From the NCBI GenBank assembly GCA_934667625.1, contig CAKUMH010000016.1:1-13890 (forward strand): a stretch of 13,890 nucleotides of DNA. The letters are read 5' to 3'. How positions within the stretch are numbered: position 1 is the stretch's first letter; every line of letters begins with the position of its first letter. The DNA comes from an uncultured Elusimicrobiales bacterium (lineage in GTDB: Bacteria; Elusimicrobiota; Elusimicrobia; Elusimicrobiales; Elusimicrobiaceae). The notes under the pieces were generated by a model. It was not told the origin of the DNA, ran no database searches, and worked only from the letters and a program-made list of their open reading frames with translations. This document shows, one piece after another, positions 1 to 7,351 of this stretch. A program made the translations under genes and the position numbers.

Positions 1-76
1 TCTTACCGTGGTCCACGTGTCCAATCGTTCCCACGTTCACGTGCGGTTTGCTGCGGGAAAATTTTTCCTTTGCCAT
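1..76 (-). CDS. tuf: Elongation factor Tu, N-terminal fragment (runs off window)
   Basis: The minus-strand frame starting at 74-76 reads MAKEKFSRSKPHVNVGTIGH followed by VDHGK. This is the canonical EF-Tu N-terminus and ends inside the G1/P-loop (GHVDHGK). Only 25 codons plus one base are present; the rest of the roughly 395-residue protein lies beyond the left edge. EF-Tu is the cytoplasmic GTPase that carries aminoacyl-tRNA to the ribosomal A site. It is the last gene visible in the block, 65 nt after fusA, as in the classical str operon rpsL-rpsG-fusA-tuf. The start is fixed by the conserved N-terminus and an AAGGAG ribosome-binding site 8 nt upstream. The identification is very secure despite the fragment length. 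Confidence 0.97.
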   Translation of the reverse strand, partial: MAKEKFSRSKPHVNVGTIGHVDHGK

Positions 77-84
77 TTTATATA

Positions 85-90
85 CTCCTT
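85..90 (-). promoter_or_regulatory. Ribosome-binding site of tuf
   Basis: The minus strand reads AAGGAG, with 8 nt to the tuf ATG. It is one of the strongest Shine-Dalgarno sequences in the window, as expected for a very highly expressed protein, and it fixes the tuf start. Confidence 0.9.
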
Positions 91-105
91 ATCGTTAAAT
101 CACTA

Positions 106-133
106 CCTGGCGCCCACATTTGCGGGCGCCAGG
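106..133 (-). promoter_or_regulatory. Stem-loop in the fusA-tuf intergenic space
   Basis: CCTGGCGCCC (106-115) and GGGCGCCAGG (124-133) form a perfect 10-bp GC-rich inverted repeat around an 8-nt loop. The hairpin begins 8 nt after the fusA stop, and its far arm is 15 nt upstream of the tuf AAGGAG. No U-tract follows on the minus strand (TAGTGATTTAACG follows), so it is not a standard intrinsic terminator. It could be an RNA-processing site, a 3'-end stabiliser, or a pause element separating fusA from tuf expression. The structure is seen directly; the role is inferred. Confidence 0.7.
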
Positions 134-141
134 GAAAAGTT

Positions 142-2244
142 CTAAGCGGCCACTTTTTCCGCGGTGCGTTTTTCAACGATTGCTTTCGCGACGTTGGCAG
201 GCACTTCGGCGTAGTGGCTCGGTTCCATCGTGAACGACGCGCGGCCCTGAGACAGGGAGCGGACGTTGGTGGCATAACCGAACATTTCGGCCATCGGCAC
301 TTCGGCGCGGACATAGCGCACGTTACCTCTGACACCCATTTCGCCGATTTGACCGCGGCGGGAGCTCAAGTCGCCAATGATATCACCCAAGTTGGCTTCC
401 GGAGCCACAACTTCTACCTTCGCGATAGGTTCCAGAATGACGGGGTTGGCTTTCTTGGCGCCGTCTTTTAAGGCCATAGAAGCGGCAATCTTAAAGGCCA
501 TTTCGGAGGAGTCCACTTCGTGGAAGGAGCCGTCAAACACGGCCACTTTAATATCCACCAATGGGTACCCGGCGATCGCACCGGAATCTAATGCCTCGCG
601 GCAGCCTTTTTCAATGGCAGGGATGTATTCTTTCGGAATGCGGCCCTGCGTAATTTCGTTGACAAATTCAAAGCCTTTGCCTTTTTCCTGCGGTTCCAAG
701 CGCAAGAACACGTGACCGTACTGACCGCGACCACCGGACTGACGGACGAACTTGGTTTCCTGTTCCACCGTCTTAGTGATGGTTTCGCGATACGCAACTT
801 GCGGTGCGCCCACATTGGCTTGCACGTTAAATTCGCGTCTCATGCGATCCACGATGATGTCCAAGTGCAATTCGCCCATACCGGAAATAACGGTTTGACC
901 CGTTTCTTCGTCGGTGCGGACGCGGAAGGTCTGGTCTTCTTCGGCCAAGCGGGCCAAAGCGTTGGACATTTTTTCTTCGTCGGCTTTAGATTTCGGTTCC
1001 ACGGCAATGGAGATTACCGGTTCAGGGAACGTGATGCTTTCCAGCACGATCGGGTGATCGGGAGAGCAAATGGTCTGACCCACGCGGGAGTTCTTAATAG
1101 CCACGGTGGCAGCAATTTCGCCAGCGCTGAGCTCCTTGACTTCTTCGCGTTTGTCGGCCATCATACGCATCATACGACCGAATCTTTCCGTGGCATTTTT
1201 GCCTGGGAAGTATACCGCATCACCAGCTTTGATCGTACCGGAATAAATGCGGAAGAAGCTGAGTTTACCGACGAAGGGATCGGTCTGTACCTTAAAGATA
1301 AGACCGCAGAACGGTTCGCTGTTAGACGGTTTGCGCTCTTCCACTTCGCCCGTATTGGGGTTGGTCCCTTTGACCGCCGGAACGTCTACAGGAGAGGGTA
1401 GATAATCGTTCACGCAGTCCAGCAAAGGCTGCACGCCTTTGTTTTTGTAAGAGGAACCACAAATCACGGGGAAGAATTTACCCGTCAAGGTACCCTTGCG
1501 GATGGCTTTTTTGATTTCTTCAACCGTAAAATCCGTTTCACCGTTCAAATAGCGTTCCATGATTGCCTCGTCAAAATCGGCGAGTTTTTCAATCATTTCC
1601 GTATGCGCTTTTTTGGCAGCGTCCACGAGGTCGGCCGGGATGTCCACTTCGTTAAAGGTGGCACCGTTGTGGTCGCCGTCCCAAATGATACCTTTCATCT
1701 TGACCAAGTCTACCACGCCGACGAATTTGTCTTCGGCGCCAATAGGCAACTGAATCGGGCAGGCGTTGCCACCCAATTTTTCCTTAATAGAGTTGGCGGA
1801 ACGGATGAAGTCCGCGCCGATGCGGTCCATTTTGTTGATGTAGGCAATACGAGGAACATGGTATTTATCCGCTTGACGCCACACGGTTTCGGACTGGGGT
1901 TCTACGCCCTGCACACCGTCAAAGCAGCAGACAGCACCGTCCAGAACGCGCAAAGAACGTTCCACTTCGGCGGTAAAGTCCACGTGGCCGGGGGTGTCAA
2001 TAATGTTGAGCTGGCAATCCTTCCACACACAGTAAATGGCGGCGGAGGTAATGGTAATGCCTCTCTCTCTTTCCTGTTCCATCCAGTCCGTCACGGAAGC
2101 GCCGTCGTGCGTTTCGCCGATTTTGTGCACTTTGCCCGTGTAGTACAGGATGCGTTCGGAAGTGGTGGTCTTACCCGCGTCAATGTGCGCGATAATACCA
2201 ATGTTTCTGATCTTATTCAACGGATAGGTTTTGAATTCAGCCAT
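142..2244 (-). CDS. fusA: Elongation factor G
   Basis: This 700-residue protein matches the family's usual length. EF-G is the cytoplasmic GTPase that drives tRNA-mRNA translocation and, with ribosome recycling factor, splits post-termination ribosomes. The GTPase motifs are all visible: AHIDAGKTTT (19-28, P-loop), RERGITI (59-65, switch I), DTPGH (83-87, switch II), and NKMD (137-140, guanine specificity). The domain IV tip motif FDGSFHEVDSSE, whose His inserts into the decoding centre, lies near the C-terminus. The start is the ATG giving MAEFKTYPLNKIRNIGIIAH. It lies 14 nt after the rpsG stop and has only a weak Shine-Dalgarno (TTGGAATT), so initiation is probably coupled to termination of rpsG. 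The stop is TAG. It belongs to the str-operon part of the block. Confidence 0.99.
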   Translation of the reverse strand: MAEFKTYPLNKIRNIGIIAHIDAGKTTTSERILYYTGKVHKIGETHDGASVTDWMEQERERGITITSAAIYCVWKDCQLNIIDTPGHVDFTAEVERSLRVLDGAVCCFDGVQGVEPQSETVWRQADKYHVPRIAYINKMDRIGADFIRSANSIKEKLGGNACPIQLPIGAEDKFVGVVDLVKMKGIIWDGDHNGATFNEVDIPADLVDAAKKAHTEMIEKLADFDEAIMERYLNGETDFTVEEIKKAIRKGTLTGKFFPVICGSSYKNKGVQPLLDCVNDYLPSPVDVPAVKGTNPNTGEVEERKPSNSEPFCGLIFKVQTDPFVGKLSFFRIYSGTIKAGDAVYFPGKNATERFGRMMRMMADKREEVKELSAGEIAATVAIKNSRVGQTICSPDHPIVLESITFPEPVISIAVEPKSKADEEKMSNALARLAEEDQTFRVRTDEETGQTVISGMGELHLDIIVDRMRREFNVQANVGAPQVAYRETITKTVEQETKFVRQSGGRGQYGHVFLRLEPQEKGKGFEFVNEITQGRIPKEYIPAIEKGCREALDSGAIAGYPLVDIKVAVFDGSFHEVDSSEMAFKIAASMALKDGAKKANPVILEPIAKVEVVAPEANLGDIIGDLSSRRGQIGEMGVRGNVRYVRAEVPMAEMFGYATNVRSLSQGRASFTMEPSHYAEVPANVAKAIVEKRTAEKVAA

Positions 2245-2258
2245 AACTTAATTCCAAA

Positions 2259-2738
2259 TTACCATTTAAAGTGAGCGAAAGCGCGGTTGGCTTCGGCCAT
2301 TTTATGCACGTCTTCGCGTTTCTTGAAGGCGGTGCCTTCTTTCTTGGCGCCCAACATAATTTCTTCGGCCAATTTTTCAGCCATGGGGCGGCCTTTGCGG
2401 CTCTGCGCGGCGCCGATGAGCCATCTCATCGCCAGCGAGGTGCTGCGAAGCGGTTTGACTTCCGTCGGAACCTGGTAGTTTGCACCACCCACGCGGCGGG
2501 CTTTTACTTCCACGAGCGGGCGGACGTTTTCAATGCATTTGGTGAAAACGTCAAGCGCGTTTTCTTTGGTTTTTTCGGCAATGATAGCCATCGCATCGTC
2601 CAACAAGCGTTCGGCGGTGGAGGTTTTGCCTGCAAAATTCAATTTGTTAATGAACCGGGACACGAGCACGGAATTATATTTGTAATCCGGCGCGGGCTGC
2701 GGTCTTCTATCTCTGGGTCTTAAACCTTTTCTCGGCAT
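2259..2738 (-). CDS. rpsG: 30S ribosomal protein S7
   Basis: This 159-residue protein is about 3 residues longer than the common 155-156. S7 is the primary assembly protein of the 30S head, binds the 3' major domain of 16S rRNA, and lines the E-site exit. The basic N-terminus MPRKGLRPRDRRPQPAP is followed by YNSVLVSRFINKLNFAGKTSTAERLLDD in family order; the segment ENVRPLVEVKARRVGGANYQ and the C-terminal MAEANRAFAHFKW are diagnostic. The start is set by AGGAG at 2752-2756, 13 nt upstream, which is rather far, but no better in-frame start exists. It is 23 nt from rpsL and 14 nt from fusA. In E. coli S7 represses the str operon post-transcriptionally by binding near its own start. No equivalent structure is obvious in this short gap. 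Confidence 0.98.
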   Translation of the reverse strand: MPRKGLRPRDRRPQPAPDYKYNSVLVSRFINKLNFAGKTSTAERLLDDAMAIIAEKTKENALDVFTKCIENVRPLVEVKARRVGGANYQVPTEVKPLRSTSLAMRWLIGAAQSRKGRPMAEKLAEEIMLGAKKEGTAFKKREDVHKMAEANRAFAHFKW

Positions 2739-2761
2739 ATTCTTTATTCAACTCCTAAAAA

Positions 2762-3142
2762 TTATTTACCGGCTTTGGGTCTCTTTACACCGTAAAGAGA
2801 GCGGCCTTGTTTTCTGTTTTCCACGCCGGAAGCATCCAGCGCACCGCGGATGATGTGATAGCGCACACCCGGCAAGTCTTTCACACGGCCACCGCGCACG
2901 AGCACGATGGAGTGTTCCTGGAGATTGTGTCCCACACCGGGAATGTAAGCGGTCACTTCCACTTTGGAAGTCAATTTGACACGGGCGACCTTTCTCAAAG
3001 CAGAGTTCGGTTTTTTAGGGGTCGTGGTATAAACACGGGTGCAGACGCCTCTTCTCTGAGGGCAGGCCTGCAACGCCGGGGATTTCGTTCTATGAATTTC
3101 TTTCGCCCGTCCGTATTTCACTAATTGATTTACTGTTGGCAT
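2762..3142 (-). CDS. rpsL: 30S ribosomal protein S12
   Basis: This 126-residue protein matches family length. S12 sits at the decoding centre of the 30S subunit and influences accuracy. The most conserved blocks are intact: PALQACPQRRGVCTRVYTTT, PKKPNSALRK (K43 and K44) and GGRVKDLPGVRYH. The lysines whose substitution gives streptomycin resistance or dependence in other bacteria are therefore the sensitive wild-type residues. The start (MPTVNQLVKYGR) lies 2 nt after the rpoC stop, and its Shine-Dalgarno AGGAG (3153-3157) sits inside the last codons of rpoC, 10 nt from the ATG. Translation is thus physically coupled to rpoC, leaving no room for a separate promoter or terminator immediately before rpsL. 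Confidence 0.99.
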   Translation of the reverse strand: MPTVNQLVKYGRAKEIHRTKSPALQACPQRRGVCTRVYTTTPKKPNSALRKVARVKLTSKVEVTAYIPGVGHNLQEHSIVLVRGGRVKDLPGVRYHIIRGALDASGVENRKQGRSLYGVKRPKAGK

Positions 3143-3144
3143 TA

Positions 3145-6100
3145 TTACTTCTCTCCTGTTTCTTTGCGTTTTTGTTCAAACTCTTCGGCAATTTGTCTGG
3201 CGGAAATACCTGTACCCGCCGGGATCAAATGGCCTACGATTACGTTTTCTTTCAGGCCTTGCAATTCGTCCACCTGGCCCGTGATGGCCGCGTCCGTGAG
3301 AACTTTGGTCGTCTCTTGGAACGAAGCCGCGGAAATAAACGATTCGGAAGCGAGGGACGCTTTGCTGATACCGAGCAAAATGGTTTCTGCATCGGCCAAG
3401 CATTTACCTTCCGCCTTCATCTTGGCGTTTTCTCTAAGCCAGCTTGCGCGGCTAAGGATTTCGCCTTTGAGGAAGTGGGTGTCACCCGCATCCAGAATTT
3501 TCACGTTCCCCAACATCTGACGGACAATAACCTCAATATGTCTGTCGTTAATTGTTACGCCCTGCAAGCGGTACACTTCTTGGATGGCGTTTAACAGGAA
3601 CTCTTGTGCTTCTTTTTCGCCCTTCACGCGCAGCACGTCGTGAGGGTCAATGGCGCCGTCGGTTAAGGCTTCGCCCACGCCGACATGGTCACCTTCATAT
3701 ACAACAAGGTGTTTGCCTTGCGGAATGCTGTACTGCTTGACCTGGTTGGTCTCTTCGTTCCGCACGACCACCTCAATTAAACCTTTGGGCGAGGTTTCCA
3801 GGCTGACGATACCCTCAAACTCGGAAATAATAGCCGGGTTGCGGGGGCGTCTGGCCTCAAACAATTCCGCAATTCTGGGCAGACCGCCGGTGATATCTTT
3901 GGTACCGCCTGCTTCGCGCCCGATCTTGGCAAGCACGTCGCCCGGTTCCACCTCTTCACCGTTTTCTACCATCAAAATCGTATCAATAGGCAAGGGCAGG
4001 TTAATCTTTTTGTCTTTGCCGTCAATGCTGATACGCGGGTTCTTTTTACCCATGCGGCTCGCGGTAATTTTACGTTCAATTACGCCCGTTACTTTGTTGC
4101 GCTCTTCCTGCAAGGTGATACCTTCAATGACGTCGGTAAGTTTTACCGTGCCAGTGGCTTCGGCAAGCACCGGGATAGAGTGCGGGTCCCACTCCGCGAG
4201 CAGGGAACCTTTTTTGACGGTTGCTTTGTCCGTAGTGTACACGGAAGCACCGTACTGAATCTTGTATTCTTTTATTGTACCATTTCCGGCCTCTACAAAG
4301 ATAGAGCCGTTTCTGGAAATACAAATTTTGTTATCGTAGCGGTTGGTGATAACCTTCATATCTTTAAAGGTCACTTTACCGTCAATTTCCGCCACAGCCT
4401 GGCTGCGGGACAACACGCGGGAAGCCGTACCACCGATGTGGAACGTTCTCAACGTAAGCTGCGTACCAGGTTCACCAATGGACTGTGCCGCGATGATACC
4501 GACAGAATCGCCGGGGTTGCTCTTGGCGGAAGTAGCCAACTGCAAGCCGTAGCATTTGGAACAGACACCAAAGGGCGCTTCGCAGGTCAGCACCGAGCGG
4601 ATGCGCACGGATTCCACACCGTACTTTTTGACCAATTTGCTCTGTTCAAGCGTGATCAGATCGCCTTCTTTGATGATCGTTTTTTCTTCTTCCGTACCAT
4701 CGGCTTTCTTTACTTTGACCACCACATCTTCCAAGCTGGTGCGGCCCAAAATGCGTTCCTCAATCGGTTCCACCATTTCTTCGCCGCTCATCAAGGATTT
4801 CACCACGATGCCGTTGTGCGTACCGCAGTCTTCTTCCGTCACCACCACGTTATGAGCCACGTCCACCAAGCGGCGGGTCAAATAACCGGCGTCGGCCGTT
4901 TTCAAAGCCGTATCGGACAAACCTTTACGACCACCGTGCGTGGAAATAAAGTATTCAAGCACGGACAAGCCCTCGCGGAAGTTAGCGGTAATAGGGCTTT
5001 CAATAATTTCGCCCTGACCACCGGTCAGTTTTTTCTGCGGTTTAGCCATCAAACCGCGCATACCGGCCAGCTGGCGCACCTGTTGGCGGGAACCGCGGGC
5101 ACCGGAGTCCGCCATCAAGTAGACGGCGTTAAAGCGCTGGCCACTGTGTTCTTTGTTGGTCGGGTCATATTTGGATTCTTCAAACTTCTTCATTTCCTTA
5201 AAGAGTTCGTTGGCCACATCGTCCGTGACGCGCGTCCAAATATCAATAACCTTGTTATAACGTTCGCCTTCCGTGATGATACCGGCTTCGGCCTGGGCCT
5301 GAATTTCTTTGACCTTCTTTTTGGCGTCGTCAATATATTTCTGTTTGGCGGCAGGAATGGTCATATCGGCAATGGAGATGGACAAACCAGATACCGTAGC
5401 GTAGTGATAACCCATCTTCATAATCTTGTCCAAGAGCTGCACTGCTTCATAGCGGCCGTACTTTTTGCTCTTGTAGCATTCGTCCACCAAGGCGGCCAAT
5501 TCTTTTTTGCCGACCGTCTTGTTAATGTATTCCCAACCCTTCGGCATGGCCTGGTTGAAAATAATGCGGCCCACGGAAGTAAAATCTTTCCATTTGGCAG
5601 GATCTTTCTCTTCTTTGCCGTCCAAACCCGGTTCGGGAATGGCGTTGATGCCGCGCACTTTAATTTTGGCGTGGTAAGAAAGCTTGCCGTATTCCAACGC
5701 CACGAGCGCTTCTTCTTTGCTGCCGAAGATAGAACCTTCGCCGATATCGCCTTCTTTGATTTTGGTCAAAAAGCTGACGCCCAAGACCATATCGTGGGAC
5801 GGCGCGGCAATCGGTTTGCCGGACGCGGGAGACAAAATGTTGTTGGAGGCCAACATCAAGGTGCGGGCTTCCATTTGCGCTTCCAAAGAAAGCGGCACGT
5901 GCACAGCCATCTGGTCACCGTCAAAGTCGGCGTTGAACGCGGCGCAGGTAAGCGGGTGAAGCTGAATGGCTTTACCCTCAATCAAGACCGGTTCAAAAGC
6001 CTGAATACCCAAGCGGTGTAAGGTAGGAGCACGGTTTAACATCACCGGGTGGCTCTTGGTCACCTTTTCCAAAATATCCCAAATTTCGGGGCGGACTCTT

Positions 6101-7335
6101 TCCAACATCTTTTTGGCGGATTTTAACGTCACGCCTTCCTTCTTCATCAATTCTCCGATGATAAAGGGTTTAAAGAGTTCCAACGCCATCAATTTCGGCA
6201 AACCGCACTGGTGAATCTTCAAGTTCGGGCCGACCACAATAACGGAGCGGCCGGAATAGTCCACACGTTTACCGAGCAGGTTTTGGCGGAAACGACCGTG
6301 TTTACCTTTAATGCTGTCAGACAAGGATTTAAGCGGTCTGCCACCGGGGCCAATAAAAACTTTGCCGCGGGCGCCGTTTTCAATAAGGGCGTCCACTGCT
6401 TCCTGCAAGAGGCGTTTTTCGTTGTAAATCATCACTTCGGGCGCGCGCAACGACTCAATGTGTTTCAAGCGGTTGTTGCGGTTGATGATTCTTCTATAAA
6501 GGTCGTTCAAATCCGACGCGGCAAAACGGCCGCCGTCAAGCGGAACGAGCGGGCGCAAGTCCGGCGGGATAACGGGCAGGACGCTCAGAATCATCCATTC
6601 GGGGCGGTTTCCGCTTTCCTTGAACTCCTCCATCGTTTTAATGCGGCGAATGAGTTTGGTGCGTTCCAATTCGCTCTGCGTGTTCTTTAACTGTTCGTGC
6701 AAAGCGGGGATTTCTTTATCAAAATCAATTCCTTCCAACAAGGTTTTAATGGCCGGAGCACCAATGTCCACTTTCAAGCGGGCCCCATGTTTCTTGCGGG
6801 CTTCGCGCACCTGTACGTCGGACAAAAGCGTACCTTTTTTGAAATCCACACGGCCGGTTACGCTGTCTACGCAATCTTCAATGACCACGTAAGCGGCATA
6901 GTACACCACGCGTTCCAAATCGCTCGTGCGCATATCCAAAATGATACCGATACGGGACGGGTTTTTGCGCAAGAACCAAACATGAGCCACCGGCACGGCC
7001 AATTCAATATGGCCCATGCGTTCACGGCGGACTTTGCTTTCCGTAATTTCCACACCGCAGCGGTCGCACTTGATTCCTTTAAATTTTACCCAGCGGTATT
7101 TACCGCAGGAGCATTCGTAGTCCTTGGTGGGGCCGAAAATGCGTTCGCAGAACAGACCGTCACGCTCGGGTTTCAAGGTGCGGTAGTTGATGGTTTCCGG
7201 TTTTTTTACTTCACCGTAAGACCAAGCCAAAATCTGTTCCGGGCTGGCGATGCCCAACTTAATGGCATTGAAGTCGAAGAAGTTGAGTTCGTTCAATTTT
7301 TGTTCGTTCAATTTTTTGACTTTTTTCGTTTGCAT
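3145..7335 (-). CDS. rpoC: DNA-directed RNA polymerase subunit beta'
   Basis: This 1396-residue single-chain protein is close to the E. coli length (1407). With beta it forms the catalytic cleft of RNA polymerase. The N-terminal zinc site is C75, C77, C90, C93 (YECSCGKY ... CDRCGVEI). RPLVPLDGGRFAASDLN leads into the zipper and lid region, followed by GKRVDYSGRSVIVVGP. The active-site loop NADFDGDQM places the Mg-binding aspartates at D470, D472 and D474. The second zinc site uses a Cys near 838 (DCGTHNG) and cysteines at about 917-928 (CEAPFGVCSKCYG), followed by the bridge-helix/trigger-loop-side motif SIGEPGTQLTLRTFH. The start follows the rpoB stop by 16 nt with a modest GGGGAT Shine-Dalgarno. 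Codons 8-17 contain a perfect tandem duplication, listed separately. The stop is TAA, 2 nt before rpsL. Confidence 0.99.
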   Translation of the reverse strand: MQTKKVKKLNEQKLNELNFFDFNAIKLGIASPEQILAWSYGEVKKPETINYRTLKPERDGLFCERIFGPTKDYECSCGKYRWVKFKGIKCDRCGVEITESKVRRERMGHIELAVPVAHVWFLRKNPSRIGIILDMRTSDLERVVYYAAYVVIEDCVDSVTGRVDFKKGTLLSDVQVREARKKHGARLKVDIGAPAIKTLLEGIDFDKEIPALHEQLKNTQSELERTKLIRRIKTMEEFKESGNRPEWMILSVLPVIPPDLRPLVPLDGGRFAASDLNDLYRRIINRNNRLKHIESLRAPEVMIYNEKRLLQEAVDALIENGARGKVFIGPGGRPLKSLSDSIKGKHGRFRQNLLGKRVDYSGRSVIVVGPNLKIHQCGLPKLMALELFKPFIIGELMKKEGVTLKSAKKMLERVRPEIWDILEKVTKSHPVMLNRAPTLHRLGIQAFEPVLIEGKAIQLHPLTCAAFNADFDGDQMAVHVPLSLEAQMEARTLMLASNNILSPASGKPIAAPSHDMVLGVSFLTKIKEGDIGEGSIFGSKEEALVALEYGKLSYHAKIKVRGINAIPEPGLDGKEEKDPAKWKDFTSVGRIIFNQAMPKGWEYINKTVGKKELAALVDECYKSKKYGRYEAVQLLDKIMKMGYHYATVSGLSISIADMTIPAAKQKYIDDAKKKVKEIQAQAEAGIITEGERYNKVIDIWTRVTDDVANELFKEMKKFEESKYDPTNKEHSGQRFNAVYLMADSGARGSRQQVRQLAGMRGLMAKPQKKLTGGQGEIIESPITANFREGLSVLEYFISTHGGRKGLSDTALKTADAGYLTRRLVDVAHNVVVTEEDCGTHNGIVVKSLMSGEEMVEPIEERILGRTSLEDVVVKVKKADGTEEEKTIIKEGDLITLEQSKLVKKYGVESVRIRSVLTCEAPFGVCSKCYGLQLATSAKSNPGDSVGIIAAQSIGEPGTQLTLRTFHIGGTASRVLSRSQAVAEIDGKVTFKDMKVITNRYDNKICISRNGSIFVEAGNGTIKEYKIQYGASVYTTDKATVKKGSLLAEWDPHSIPVLAEATGTVKLTDVIEGITLQEERNKVTGVIERKITASRMGKKNPRISIDGKDKKINLPLPIDTILMVENGEEVEPGDVLAKIGREAGGTKDITGGLPRIAELFEARRPRNPAIISEFEGIVSLETSPKGLIEVVVRNEETNQVKQYSIPQGKHLVVYEGDHVGVGEALTDGAIDPHDVLRVKGEKEAQEFLLNAIQEVYRLQGVTINDRHIEVIVRQMLGNVKILDAGDTHFLKGEILSRASWLRENAKMKAEGKCLADAETILLGISKASLASESFISAASFQETTKVLTDAAITGQVDELQGLKENVIVGHLIPAGTGISARQIAEEFEQKRKETGEK
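7287..7316 (-). repeat. Perfect 15-bp tandem duplication in the 5' end of rpoC
   Basis: GTTCGTTCAATTTTT occurs at 7287-7301 and again, immediately adjacent, at 7302-7316. On the coding strand this gives the in-frame peptide repeat KLNEQ-KLNEL at codons 9-17. The first zinc cysteine is C75, against C70 in E. coli beta', so the N-terminus is about five residues longer. That equals one repeat unit and fits a local duplication. The segment lies ahead of the conserved FNAIKLGIASPEQI block, where length varies between species. Confidence 0.9.
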
Positions 7336-7351
7336 TGTTCAAATCCCCGGC

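Noticed and set aside
4180..6021. 613-residue open frame on the plus strand, antisense to rpoC
   Set aside because: It is Phe/His/Gly-rich and has the composition expected of the reverse complement of a highly expressed gene. It shows no recognisable domain and lies wholly inside rpoC, whose coding is certain.
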